Positions 34,412-43,553 of a stretch of DNA of 45,428 nt are shown here, in pieces. The DNA is from Parvibaculum sp. (lineage in GTDB: Bacteria; Pseudomonadota; Alphaproteobacteria; Parvibaculales; Parvibaculaceae). The stretch is taken from contig NZ_NYVD01000114.1 in assembly GCF_002684405.1 (NCBI RefSeq), forward strand, positions 1 to 45,428, written 5' to 3'. A program made the position numbers and the translations under genes. Positions within the stretch are counted from its first letter, which is position 1. Each line of letters begins with the position of its first letter. A model generated the notes under the pieces. The model searched no databases and was not told the DNA's origin. It was given only the letters and a program-made list of their open reading frames with translations.

Positions 34412-35347
34412 ATGTCCGTCAAAGTTGCGATTATTGGTTCCGGAAATATCGGAACGGACTTGATGATCAAGGTCATGCGTCTCTCCAAAGTGTTGGAAGT
34501 GGGTGCCCTTGTTGGCATCGATCCGGAGTCCGACGGGTTGAAACGCGCCACTCGATTGGGTGTACCGGTGACTTCGGCGGGAGTTGAGGGGCTAGTGAGC
34601 ATGCCTGGCTTCTCTGAAATCGAAATCGTCTTCGACGCGACATCGGCGGGCGCGCATAAACACCATGACGAAGTCTTGCGCGCATACGGAAAGCGGGTAA
34701 TCGACCTTACACCTGCCGCGATCGGCCCCTATACGATTCCGCCGGTCAACCTGGACGACAATCTCGATGCACCGAATGTCAATATGGTGACTTGCGGTGG
34801 TCAGGCGACCATTCCAATGGTGGCGGCGGTCAACAGCGTGGCTCCGGTCCTCTATGCAGAGATCGTGGCCTCCATCGCCTCGCGGTCGGCTGGGCCGGGC
34901 ACACGTGCAAATATCGACGAGTTTACTGAAACGACTTCGAAAGCGATTGAGGTGGTCGGCGGCGCGCAACGCGGTAAGGCCATCATCGTTCTCAATCCGG
35001 CGGAACCGCCGCTCATCATGCGCGATACGGTCTACTGCCTGAGCGAAGACGCGGACGAGACGGCGGTAGAAGCCTCGATAGAAAGAATGGTGCTAGCCGT
35101 TCAGGCTTATGTGCCTGGGTACCGGTTAAAGCAGAAAGTGCAGTTCGAGCGCATCGGCCATAACAATCGCCTTCACATACCGGAAATGAACGGCGACTTC
35201 ACCGGGTTGAAGACGACAGTCTTTTTGGAAGTGGAAGGCGCTGCACACTACCTGCCGGCTTATGCAGGAAATCTGGACATTATGACCTCTGCTGCGTTGA
35301 AAACTGCAGAACGAATCGTTGCGCGTAGTTCCTCGGAGAAAGCGTGA
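34412..35347 (+). CDS. mhpF: Acetaldehyde dehydrogenase (CoA-acylating)
   Basis: 311 aa, converts acetaldehyde, channelled from the aldolase, to acetyl-CoA with NAD+. Rossmann motif [11 protein letters not shown] (residues 7-17); catalytic cysteine C128 in [13 protein letters not shown] 34412 directly follows GTGAGGAGAACC, so the longer frame from 34211 is not used. It forms a complex with the aldolase encoded next, with which it overlaps by one base (TGATG). Confidence 0.95.
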   Translation: MSVKVAIIGSGNIGTDLMIKVMRLSKVLEVGALVGIDPESDGLKRATRLGVPVTSAGVEGLVSMPGFSEIEIVFDATSAGAHKHHDEVLRAYGKRVIDLTPAAIGPYTIPPVNLDDNLDAPNVNMVTCGGQATIPMVAAVNSVAPVLYAEIVASIASRSAGPGTRANIDEFTETTSKAIEVVGGAQRGKAIIVLNPAEPPLIMRDTVYCLSEDADETAVEASIERMVLAVQAYVPGYRLKQKVQFERIGHNNRLHIPEMNGDFTGLKTTVFLEVEGAAHYLPAYAGNLDIMTSAALKTAERIVARSSSEKA

Positions 35348-36384
35348 TGAGAGATTTCAGGCCAGCGCGCAAACTCTACATTCAGGACGTCACGCTGCGC
35401 GATGGCATGCACGCGATCCGCCACCAATACGGTCTGGCGCATGTTTGTGAGATAGCAAAAGCGCTGGATGAAGCCAAGGTCGACGCGATCGAAGTGTCTC
35501 ATGGTGACGGGTTGGCGGGATCGAGTTTCAACTATGGATTTGGTGCGCACACGGATTGGGACTGGATCGGCGCGGTTGTTGAGTCGGTAAAACATGCGAC
35601 GGTGACGACGCTGCTTTTGCCGGGTATCGGAACCGTCCACGATCTCCGCCATGCTTTTGAAATGGGGGTTCGTTCGGTTCGCGTAGCAACGCATTGTACC
35701 GAAGCCGATATATCCAGACAGCACATCGAAGCGGCGCGGGAAGCCGGGATGGACGTCTCCGGCTTCCTGATGATGAGTCACATGAGTCCACCGAAGAGGC
35801 TGGCCGAGCAGGCCAAGCTGATGGAAACATATGGTGCGCATTGCGTCTATGTGACCGACAGCGGCGGCGCGCTGACAATGAAAGGCGTGGCGGAGAGATT
35901 TCGTGCCTATGGCGACGTACTGAAGCCCGAGACCGAGCGCGGCATTCATGCTCATCACAATCTGAGTCTCGGTGTGGCGAACTCCATCACGGCGGTCGAG
36001 AACGGCGCGATCCGGGTCGATGCATCTCTGGCAGGGATGGGCGCAGGCGCGGGTAATGCTCCTTTGGAAGCCTTTATAGCCGCGGCAGATGTCTATGGCT
36101 GGGATCACGGCACCGACCTCTTTCGTCTGATGGACGCTGCCGACCAATTGGTGCGTCCCCTGCAGGACCGACCCGTCCGCGTAGACCGTGAGACATTGAG
36201 TCTCGGTTATGCAGGCGTCTATTCGAGTTTCTTGCGCCATGCGGAAAAGGCGGCGGAAACCTATGACCTTGATGTCAGAGACATCCTTGTCGAGCTGGGT
36301 CGACGGCGAATGGTGGGTGGCCAGGAAGACATGATCGTCGACGTTGCCCTCGACCTGAAGGAAGCCAGCCGTCAACGGAAATAG
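35347..36384 (+). CDS. mhpE: 4-Hydroxy-2-oxovalerate aldolase
   Basis: 345 aa, TIM-barrel class II aldolase that splits 4-hydroxy-2-oxovalerate to pyruvate and acetaldehyde. Metal and catalytic residues are in [14 protein letters not shown] at the N-terminus and [12 protein letters not shown] (HxH ligands). The C-terminal domain ([20 protein letters not shown]) is the DRE-TIM communication domain that docks to the acylating dehydrogenase. ATG 35347 overlaps the previous stop. Confidence 0.95.
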   Translation: MRDFRPARKLYIQDVTLRDGMHAIRHQYGLAHVCEIAKALDEAKVDAIEVSHGDGLAGSSFNYGFGAHTDWDWIGAVVESVKHATVTTLLLPGIGTVHDLRHAFEMGVRSVRVATHCTEADISRQHIEAAREAGMDVSGFLMMSHMSPPKRLAEQAKLMETYGAHCVYVTDSGGALTMKGVAERFRAYGDVLKPETERGIHAHHNLSLGVANSITAVENGAIRVDASLAGMGAGAGNAPLEAFIAAADVYGWDHGTDLFRLMDAADQLVRPLQDRPVRVDRETLSLGYAGVYSSFLRHAEKAAETYDLDVRDILVELGRRRMVGGQEDMIVDVALDLKEASRQRK

Positions 36385-36400
36385 CCGGGGAAGAAAACAG

Positions 36401-36904
36401 ATGACCGAAAAGCGCACAGAATTTGGATCGCTCGACAACTTCCAGAAGGGAGGCATCGACATTGTCGATGATGATCCGAGGAACTACGTGTTCTCGAACA
36501 TTTACGAGACTGCGGCGCGCTCCGAGCCCTATGAACGTGTCTGCGCGGCGAAGAATTTCGAATATGTGATCGAGGTCGCTCGGGCCGAGGGCCAGTCGGG
36601 GTGGTATGCGTGCAGGCATGACGAATTCGTGGTCTGCATGGATGGCGAAGTGGACGTCCATCTCGTCAAGCTCGATGCGCCTGAGGGACTGGTCGACTCG
36701 TCTCTCGACGGTGCGCAAAGGCTCGAAGAGCTACCCGACAATCAACGAAAGATGGGGCGTGTCAGGCTCAAGCGGGGTCACATGGCGCTCTTGCCTGTTG
36801 GCGCCGCCTACAGGTTCGAGGCGTCGAGCCCGGCTGTCGTGATCTTCCAAACTATTCAGGGCGCAGAGACGGTTGAGAAATGGGCAGAGATTTGTCTGGC
36901 CTGA
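36401..36904 (+). CDS. hapC: Hydroquinone 1,2-dioxygenase, small subunit
   Basis: 167 aa (about 18 kDa), a cupin-like protein of the HapC/PnpC type. Together with the 345-aa partner encoded 42 nt downstream it matches the 18 + 38 kDa heterotetramers known for hydroquinone dioxygenases of 4-hydroxyacetophenone and 4-nitrophenol degraders. Features seen are FVVCMDGEVDVHLVKLD and KRGHMALLPVGAAYRFEA, beta-sandwich repeats. The small subunit is needed for assembly and does not itself hold the iron in the known structure. Start ATG 36401 after GGGGAAGAAAACAG. The first gene after the aldolase (16 nt gap). Confidence 0.85.
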   Translation: MTEKRTEFGSLDNFQKGGIDIVDDDPRNYVFSNIYETAARSEPYERVCAAKNFEYVIEVARAEGQSGWYACRHDEFVVCMDGEVDVHLVKLDAPEGLVDSSLDGAQRLEELPDNQRKMGRVRLKRGHMALLPVGAAYRFEASSPAVVIFQTIQGAETVEKWAEICLA

Positions 36905-36946
36905 GTCTGACGCCGTGTAATTCAAAGAGACCGGAGGAGAACAATC

Positions 36947-37984
36947 ATGGCTATGAAAGACAATGATACCGGAGATCTGAAGGTCGCCAATCCGCGCGGA
37001 TTGCCGGTGGTATCGGATTTCGAAATTGGCGCAATCGATAATGAAACCGGTTACAGATCATTTCGTGTCGGCTCCTTCTCATTTCGCCGCGATGAGTACT
37101 TTGTTCGCATTTCGTGGCCTGGCGGAAACCATCAGATGCCGATCGACGCTTTTCTTCGTGCAATGATGCGCGACGTGGCGTGGGGTTTTTTCTACGGTAC
37201 GGTGAACTTCGATGGCGTGTTCGGCACGACAAACTACTACGGCGAGGTGGAAGTTTTTGTCGGTGCAATGAATGATGCCTACACATCGGCGGGTCGCGAA
37301 CTCATCGAACGCTTTCGGTCGGAAGAGCTGATTGATGTGTTCAGGCAGATGGTCGATGACTGGACGAATGAATCCTATGACCCCTTTGCCGCACCCATGG
37401 AAACGGGGACGCCTTGGGGAACCAAGAAGGGCTCAAATAATGAAGCGGTTAGCCGCCAGCGTGTTACCGCACAGCGCATGGTCGGCTTGGCCGGCGACGC
37501 GCCAAAGCGTAGCGACGAAACAGGATATCCGGTCAACCGTGCTTTCCGCGATGTCGGGCAGGATGAACCCGAAGTGCACGCCGAGCCGGGATTCGAGGGG
37601 GAAGTAGCAGCCTTCAACCTGTTTGCCTATCTCTCCCGATCGGACGTCACATGGAATCCATCGGTCTGCTCTGTGGTGCGGGATAGTCTGTTCTGCCCAA
37701 CGACCGAGGAGTTTATTTTGCCGGTTGAGCATGGAAACGACCGGGTCGAGTGGTTTTTGCAGCTCTCCGATGAAATTGTTTGGGATGTAAAGGACGGCAA
37801 GACAGGTGCGCCGCGTGCCGTCGTCACAATGCGTGCCGGAGATGTTGCATGCATGCCGGCCGATATTCGTCATCAGGGATACTCCAACAAGAGAGCGATG
37901 CTCCTTGTATGGGAGAACGGCTCGCCGGCAATTCCGGAGATGGTGCGTTCGGGAACGGCACCCGTTGTGCCTGTCCGTTGGTAG
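36947..37984 (+). CDS. hapD: Hydroquinone 1,2-dioxygenase, large (iron) subunit
   Basis: 345 aa (about 38 kDa). Opens hydroquinone to 4-hydroxymuconic semialdehyde with O2. The known PnpCD iron ligands (His256, Asn258, Glu262, His303) map with a constant shift of six to H262, N264, E268 and H309 here (VEHGNDRVEW and DIRHQGYS). This is the main evidence for the call. ATG 36947 has CCGGAGGAGAACAATC upstream. It follows the small subunit and precedes the aldehyde dehydrogenase that would use its product. The ligand numbers are from memory of the published structure. Confidence 0.88.
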   Translation: MAMKDNDTGDLKVANPRGLPVVSDFEIGAIDNETGYRSFRVGSFSFRRDEYFVRISWPGGNHQMPIDAFLRAMMRDVAWGFFYGTVNFDGVFGTTNYYGEVEVFVGAMNDAYTSAGRELIERFRSEELIDVFRQMVDDWTNESYDPFAAPMETGTPWGTKKGSNNEAVSRQRVTAQRMVGLAGDAPKRSDETGYPVNRAFRDVGQDEPEVHAEPGFEGEVAAFNLFAYLSRSDVTWNPSVCSVVRDSLFCPTTEEFILPVEHGNDRVEWFLQLSDEIVWDVKDGKTGAPRAVVTMRAGDVACMPADIRHQGYSNKRAMLLVWENGSPAIPEMVRSGTAPVVPVRW

Positions 37985-37998
37985 AGGGTACCGCCAAA

Positions 37999-39471
37999 GT
38001 GCAAACACGATTGTTTATCGAAGGCGAGTTCGTGGATGCCCTTCACGGGGCGACCATGCCGGTGTTCAACCCCTTCAACAATAGTCAGATATGCGAGGTT
38101 TCTAGCGCTCAGGCGGAAGATATAGACCGAGCGGTTGAAGCGGCTCGGAGAGCGTTTTCCGAGTGGAAGCGTGTGGACGCTGCTGAACGCGGGGAATTGT
38201 TGCTTAAGCTCGCCGTGGCCATCGAGCAAAATGCCGAGGAACTCGCGTTGCTGGAATCCCGCGATACCGGACACCCTCTGCGCGACGCAAGGAACCTGGA
38301 CGTTCCGCGCACGGCACGTTGTTTCCGGTACTTCGGTGGAATGGCGGACAAGCTCGAGGGCTTTCTTCCGCCCGTTTATCCAGGGTTCCTGAACTATGTT
38401 CAGAGGGAACCGATTGGCATTGTCGGGCAGATCGTGCCTTGGAATTTCCCGCTTATGTTCACGAGCTGGAAGCTGGCGCCTGCGCTTGCGGCGGGAAACT
38501 GTGTCGTAATGAAGCCGGCGGAACTGACGCCGCTGAGCAGCCTCAGGATTGCAGAGCTGATTAACGAGGCGGGATTCCCACCAGGGGTTGTGAACATTCT
38601 TCCGGGTTTTGGTTCGACTGCGGGTGTCCGGCTCGCAGAGCATCCGGATATCGGGAAGGTGTCTTTCACGGGCTCGACGGAGACCGGTCGCAACATCGTT
38701 CGGATGTCGGCAGGAAATCTCAAGAAGCTTCAGCTTGAGCTTGGCGGCAAGGGAGCGAATATCGTTTTTGACGACGCGGATATCGATAAGGCGGTCAAGG
38801 GATCTGCCTCGGCAATCTTTCACAATCAGGGGCAGGCCTGCATTGCTGGTTCGCGCCTCATTCTCCATGAGGCGATAACGGACGAATTTCTGGAGAAATT
38901 CATACCGCTCGCGGAATCCATTCGTCTTGGCGATCCGTTGGATCCGTTGACGGAAATGGGGCCGCTCACCTCCAAGGCGCACCAGGAGAGAGTGATCGAC
39001 TACTGCAAGATTGCGGTAGAGGAGGGCGGAGAAATTTTGACCGGCGGAAAAGTGCCGGATCATCCTGCCTTGGCGAATGGGTGTTTTGTGGAGCCGACAG
39101 TCGTTCGTGCAAGGCCAACGGACAGGGCTTGTCAGGAGGAAGTCTTCGGCCCGTTTGTCTCTGTGATGACATTTGCGTCTGCTGAAGAAGCTCTCACAAT
39201 AGCAAATGACGTGTCCTACGGTCTGGGTTCAGGGATCTGGACAAGCGATCTGCAACGCGCTCATCGTGTTGCAGGTGAGCTCCATGCCGGCATGGTCTGG
39301 ATCAATGCCTACAAGATTGTGCACCCCGGGTCTCCCTTCGGAGGCGTGGGGCAATCCGGATATGGCCGGGAAATGGGTTTTGAGGTGATGCGCGAATACA
39401 CCCAGCCGAAATCGGTTTGGGTCAATGTCGATGCAAATATCCCGGACTTCTATCAGCGTCCCGCGACATGA
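37999..39471 (+). CDS. Aldehyde dehydrogenase, probable 4-hydroxymuconic semialdehyde dehydrogenase
   Basis: A 490-aa NAD(P)+-dependent ALDH superfamily member. The glutamate is in LELGGKGANIVFDD, the catalytic cysteine in NQGQACIAGSR, and the PWNFP motif in VGQIVPWNFPLM. Position right after the hydroquinone dioxygenase indicates oxidation of 4-hydroxymuconic semialdehyde to maleylacetate, as HapE-type enzymes do. GTG 37999 is proposed: AGAGGG lies 10 nt before it and family homology starts there, while the open frame to 37780 only overlaps hapD. It overlaps the CoA-transferase start (ATGA). Confidence 0.88.
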   Translation: MQTRLFIEGEFVDALHGATMPVFNPFNNSQICEVSSAQAEDIDRAVEAARRAFSEWKRVDAAERGELLLKLAVAIEQNAEELALLESRDTGHPLRDARNLDVPRTARCFRYFGGMADKLEGFLPPVYPGFLNYVQREPIGIVGQIVPWNFPLMFTSWKLAPALAAGNCVVMKPAELTPLSSLRIAELINEAGFPPGVVNILPGFGSTAGVRLAEHPDIGKVSFTGSTETGRNIVRMSAGNLKKLQLELGGKGANIVFDDADIDKAVKGSASAIFHNQGQACIAGSRLILHEAITDEFLEKFIPLAESIRLGDPLDPLTEMGPLTSKAHQERVIDYCKIAVEEGGEILTGGKVPDHPALANGCFVEPTVVRARPTDRACQEEVFGPFVSVMTFASAEEALTIANDVSYGLGSGIWTSDLQRAHRVAGELHAGMVWINAYKIVHPGSPFGGVGQSGYGREMGFEVMREYTQPKSVWVNVDANIPDFYQRPAT

Positions 39472-40352
39472 GGGTAGGCAATATTGAAGATGGCAGGATC
39501 ATGCCTCTGGACGAAGCGGTGCGGCGCTTTGTGAATGATGGCGACCACCTCGCCCTGGAAGGTTTCACGCATCTTATTCCATTCGCCGCCGGGCATGAGA
39601 TAATCCGGCAAGGCAGGAAGAATCTCACTCTTTATCGGATGACGCCCGATCTGATCTACGATCAGATGATTGGTATGGGCTGTGCAAAAAAGCTCGTATT
39701 TTCCTGGGGAGGGAATCCGGGTGTCGGGTCCCTGCACAGATTCCGCGATGCCGTAGAACGGGGCTGGCCACACAAGATTGAGCTCGAAGAGCGTAGCCAT
39801 GCCGATTTGGCAAACGCCTATGTCGCCGGCGCGAGTAATTTGCCTTTTGCCGTTATGCGCGGGTATGTAGCGTCCGACCTCGCGACGCATAACCCGCGTA
39901 TCGCGTTCATCTCATGCCCTTTCACGGGTGAGAAGCTCGCAGCGGTTCCCGCCGTGAGGCCGGATATCACGATTATCCATGCGCAGAAGGCGGATCGCAG
40001 GGGAAATGTCCTGCTCAAGGGGATACTCGGTGTCCAGAAAGAAGCGGTTCTCGCAGCAAAAAGAACAATCGTGACGGTCGAAGAAATCGTCGATGAGCTC
40101 AGCGCCCCCTCTAACGCCTGTATCCTGCCGCATTGGGTTCTAAGTGCCGTTTGCCCGGTACGGTATGGCGCATGGCCGTCATATGCAGAAGGGTATTACG
40201 AGCGAAGCAACAGATTCTATCAGGCATGGGACCCGATTTCGAAGGACCGCGAGGCTTTTACTAGCTGGATGGAGGAGTTCGTTCTCGGCACTACGGGGTG
40301 TGACGAATTTTTGCAAAAGCTGCCGGAAGCGCGCGACGAGGTGACAGCGTGA
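39468..40352 (+). CDS. Class I CoA-transferase family, subunit A
   Basis: 294 aa. The family pattern is EGFTHLIPFAAGHEIIRQGRKNLTLYRMTPD near the start, GNPGVGSLHRFRDA, and DITIIHAQKADRRGNVLLKG. It pairs with the next gene. Likely reaction: 3-oxoadipate + succinyl-CoA to 3-oxoadipyl-CoA. The A+B lengths (294 + 256) are also close to the steroid ring-cleaving hydrolase IpdAB, so the assignment to 3-oxoadipate rests on context. ATG 39468 overlaps the ALDH stop; the longer frame lies inside it. Confidence 0.82.
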   Translation: MRVGNIEDGRIMPLDEAVRRFVNDGDHLALEGFTHLIPFAAGHEIIRQGRKNLTLYRMTPDLIYDQMIGMGCAKKLVFSWGGNPGVGSLHRFRDAVERGWPHKIELEERSHADLANAYVAGASNLPFAVMRGYVASDLATHNPRIAFISCPFTGEKLAAVPAVRPDITIIHAQKADRRGNVLLKGILGVQKEAVLAAKRTIVTVEEIVDELSAPSNACILPHWVLSAVCPVRYGAWPSYAEGYYERSNRFYQAWDPISKDREAFTSWMEEFVLGTTGCDEFLQKLPEARDEVTA

Positions 40353-41122
40353 TGTTTGCCAACGATTTCACTTCTTCGGAAATGATGGCGGTGGCCGCGT
40401 CGCGCCTGTTGTCTGATAGAGCCGTTTGTTTTGTCGGAATCGGATTGCCGTCCAAGGCCGCGAATCTGGCTCGCCTGACGCATGCACCTGACGTGACCTT
40501 GATTTACGAGTCCGGTCCAATCGGTGCAAAGCCCGATACTCTTCCCTTGTCTATTGGGGATGGGGACCTTTCGCTGACCGCCGATACGGTCGTGCCGACG
40601 CATGAGATATTCCGATACTGGCTTCAAGGCGGACGGATCGATGTCGGGTTTCTGGGCGCGGCGCAAATCGATCGCTACGCCAATATCAACACGACGGTGA
40701 TCGGGGATTATGAGTCACCGAAAGTCAGGCTCCCTGGCGCTGGCGGCGCGCCGGAGATTGCGGCCTCCGCCAAAGAGGTCCTGATCGTTCTCAAGCAAAG
40801 TCGAGCGGCTTTCGTCGAGAAGCTGGATTTTGTCACGTCTGTCGGTCATCTCGATGGGGGCGATGCGAGAATAAACGCCGGGCTCCCTGGCGCCGGGCCG
40901 ACCGCGGTGGTTACGGATATTGGCATACTTACGCCGGATCCGATCACGCGTGAACTGCAGCTATCGAGCCTTCATTCCGGACGCACGCTCGACGAAGCGC
41001 GGGACGCCACGGAATGGGATCTCAAGCTTGCCGACAGCATCGCGGAAACGCCGCCACCCACCGAGAGGGAGATTTCTGCACTCAGGGACCTCGAGCGGCG
41101 GACAGCGGACCGAAATCGATGA
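40352..41122 (+). CDS. Class I CoA-transferase family, subunit B
   Basis: 256 aa. CFVGIGLPSKAANLARL and the glutamate E53 in IYESGPIG match the catalytic glutamate position of class I CoA-transferases (forms the glutamyl-CoA intermediate). Its retention argues for a transferase rather than an IpdAB-type hydrolase, which is reported to work differently. ATG 40352 overlaps the A-subunit stop by one base, with a GTG at 40349 as alternative. The stop overlaps the next start (ATGA). Confidence 0.82.
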   Translation: MFANDFTSSEMMAVAASRLLSDRAVCFVGIGLPSKAANLARLTHAPDVTLIYESGPIGAKPDTLPLSIGDGDLSLTADTVVPTHEIFRYWLQGGRIDVGFLGAAQIDRYANINTTVIGDYESPKVRLPGAGGAPEIAASAKEVLIVLKQSRAAFVEKLDFVTSVGHLDGGDARINAGLPGAGPTAVVTDIGILTPDPITRELQLSSLHSGRTLDEARDATEWDLKLADSIAETPPPTEREISALRDLERRTADRNR

Positions 41123-42201
41123 CGATCAGAAACTCCTTTGCCTGGCAGTCGTTCGATGTTGTGGCACTTCCGCAGCGTGTTCTTTTCGGGCGCGGCAGGG
41201 TTGCTGAAATTGAACGGGAAGTCGCACGTCTTGATGCAAAGCGAGCCTGGGTGTTGTCGACCCCGGAGCAGGCAGCGCAGGCGGAAATGCTTGTCGAAGC
41301 GCTTGGAGGCAGAGCATACGGACTTTCTTCCGGTGCACGTATGCACACCCCGGTGGAGGCGACAAACAAAGAGCTTCGCTTGATTGAAGAAAAAGGCGCC
41401 GATGTGCTTGTCGCATTTGGCGGGGGGTCATCTATCGGACTCGCAAAAGCACTGGCGCTACGAACAGGGTTGCCGCAGATCGCAGTTCCAACGACATTCG
41501 CCGGTTCGGAAATGACGCCTATTCTCGGGCAGACGGAGAACGGCGTCAAAACAACGCTACGTGATGGGCGGCTGTTGCCGCAAACCGTCATTTACGATCC
41601 GGATTTCGTCGAGACGTTGCCACCCGAGGTGGCCGGACCTTCTGGTATGAATGCAGTCGCTCACGCTGTAGAAGCGCTATATGCCGAGCAGAGAAATCCT
41701 GTTGTGAGTATGTGGGCCGAAGCTGCAATCGGCGCTTTAGGGGTGGCTCTTCCTCGCATCATGGCAAACCCGTCCGACCGCGACGCGTGGACGGAGGCGC
41801 TCTATGGAGCCTGGCTTGCGGGGGCATGTCTCGGTTCCGTCGGGATGGCTATTCATCACAAATTGTGCCATGTGCTGGGGGGGGCTTTCGATCTTCCGCA
41901 TGCAGATGTTCATAGCCTGTTGATCCCCTATTCCGCGGCTTACAACAGAGAAGACGCGCCTGATGCGATGGGTCGGATTGCGCGGGCTTTGAACGTTGCG
42001 GATGCTCCGATGGGGCTCTTCCAACTCATGCGTAAAGTGGCAAGGATAAAAAGCCTGTCTGAACTGGGGCTGACGCTCGCGGATATTGATCTCGCCGCAA
42101 GCATGGCAACGGAAAACCCCTACTACAATCCGCGCCCCGTAGATCGGGAAAGCGTCAGGGATCTGCTGAGGAAGGCTCATCGGGGCGATGCCCCTGTTTA
42201 A
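41119..42201 (+). CDS. Maleylacetate reductase
   Basis: 360 aa, iron-containing alcohol-dehydrogenase fold. Reduces maleylacetate to 3-oxoadipate with NAD(P)H. Family signatures are FGGGSSIGLAKALALR, PTTFAGSEMTPILGQTENGVK and the metal-site histidines in HHKLCHVLGGAFDLPHADVH. The length and motifs match maleylacetate reductases rather than general alcohol dehydrogenases. ATG 41119 overlaps the CoA-transferase stop (ATGA); longer frames overlap that gene. It supplies the step between the ALDH and CoA-transferase. Confidence 0.92.
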   Translation: MTIRNSFAWQSFDVVALPQRVLFGRGRVAEIEREVARLDAKRAWVLSTPEQAAQAEMLVEALGGRAYGLSSGARMHTPVEATNKELRLIEEKGADVLVAFGGGSSIGLAKALALRTGLPQIAVPTTFAGSEMTPILGQTENGVKTTLRDGRLLPQTVIYDPDFVETLPPEVAGPSGMNAVAHAVEALYAEQRNPVVSMWAEAAIGALGVALPRIMANPSDRDAWTEALYGAWLAGACLGSVGMAIHHKLCHVLGGAFDLPHADVHSLLIPYSAAYNREDAPDAMGRIARALNVADAPMGLFQLMRKVARIKSLSELGLTLADIDLAASMATENPYYNPRPVDRESVRDLLRKAHRGDAPV

Positions 42202-42212
42202 GGGAGAAACCA

Positions 42213-43406
42213 ATGTGTCATGTTGTCGGTCAGGCGATCGAAAGGGCAATCGAAAGGCGTCAGTTTCTGGCCGGTTTGGGGGCCGCATCGACGCTGGTAC
42301 TAGGCTCTCCTGCCAGCGCAAAGGAAATGGAAGAGCAGAGGAAAAGGATCAATGCCTCCCAAGCGGAAGCAAGCCAATTTAACACAAGGCTCATTCTGCT
42401 TGGAACGGCGGGAGGCCCTGTGTTCTGGCCGGGCACCAACCGGCACGGGATTGCATCCGCTGTCGCTGTTGGGGACGCGCTCTATCTCGTGGATTGCGGG
42501 GCGGGCGCGGGACGCAGGTTGCAGGAGGCACAAGGCCCTTCGACAAACGGAATTGGCGTCCTTCGGGATGTGAGAGCTCTATTTTTTACGCACCTGCACT
42601 CGGACCATATCGTCGATTATCCGGCATTGACGCTTTTTGGAATATTCGACGGATCGCATGCGAAGGTCCCATTGAAGGTCTTCGGCCCAGGAAGAAGAAA
42701 TGAAATGGAGCCTGTTTTCTCGCCGGCGGGCGCCGCGCCTCATGACCTTCCCGTCGTCAACCCCGAGAACCCGACCCCTGGCACTAAGGACATGGCAGGA
42801 TATCTGTATCAGGCGTTTGCAACGGACATAAACGATCGGATTCGAGACAATCATCGGCCCGATCCTTCGACGATGATCGATGTTCACGACATAGAGCTGC
42901 CCGAAATTCCCGGCTTCGAAAGTCCAAACAAGACACCGGAGCCGGAGATGGCTCCCTTCAAAGTCTTCGAAGATGATCGGGTCCGGGTATCTGCGACATT
43001 GGTAAATCACTTTCCCGTTTGGCCTGCTTTCGCCTTCCGTTTCGATACCGACGATGGGTCCATCGTATTTTCAGGGGACACGGCGGTAAGTGAAAACCTT
43101 ATTCGTCTGGCGAAAGGGGCTGACATACTTGTGCATGAGGTGATTGTTGCGGATTGGGTGCGCAGCATGTTTCCCCAACCGCGTAGCGAAAATGATGATG
43201 CTATTCTCAATCACCTCCTGAGCGCACATACAGCGGTAGAAGATGTCGGCACCGTTGCCGCCCGTGCTGAAGTTTCCACCCTTGTCCTTAGTCATATCGT
43301 TCCAGGCAATGCCAGCAATGAGGATCTGGCGCCAGCGCAGAAAGGATTTGAGGGTAAACTTGTGATTGGCGAAGACCTGATGCAATTGGGTGTTGGAAGG
43401 CGGTAA
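42213..43406 (+). CDS. Tat-exported metallo-beta-lactamase-fold hydrolase
   Basis: 397 aa. The N-terminus carries a twin-arginine signal: E-R-R-Q-F-L-A-G (R15-R16) followed by a hydrophobic stretch and A-S-A (about residue 36). The mature part has the zinc motif HLHSDH (H127, H129, D131, H132), later FSGDTAV (D) and LSHIVPG (H). The fold is that of RNase Z/arylsulfatase-like hydrolases. A periplasmic location is unusual for catabolic ring cleavage, so it may hydrolyse an ester, lactone or sulfate of the substrate before uptake (inference). AAGGGAGAAACCA precedes ATG 42213, 11 nt after the reductase stop. Confidence 0.85.
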   Translation: MCHVVGQAIERAIERRQFLAGLGAASTLVLGSPASAKEMEEQRKRINASQAEASQFNTRLILLGTAGGPVFWPGTNRHGIASAVAVGDALYLVDCGAGAGRRLQEAQGPSTNGIGVLRDVRALFFTHLHSDHIVDYPALTLFGIFDGSHAKVPLKVFGPGRRNEMEPVFSPAGAAPHDLPVVNPENPTPGTKDMAGYLYQAFATDINDRIRDNHRPDPSTMIDVHDIELPEIPGFESPNKTPEPEMAPFKVFEDDRVRVSATLVNHFPVWPAFAFRFDTDDGSIVFSGDTAVSENLIRLAKGADILVHEVIVADWVRSMFPQPRSENDDAILNHLLSAHTAVEDVGTVAARAEVSTLVLSHIVPGNASNEDLAPAQKGFEGKLVIGEDLMQLGVGRR

Positions 43407-43553
43407 TCAAACTGACCATCCGGGTGGGGAGGGATTGTATGTTTCTGGCGTGGATGGAAACGCCCCTCCAGAAGGTGCGAAATGAGTGATCGTTCTTTTC
43501 CGCGAAATTAAGCCGTGCATATGGAGCACCGTCGGCTGACTGCATCCACATGC

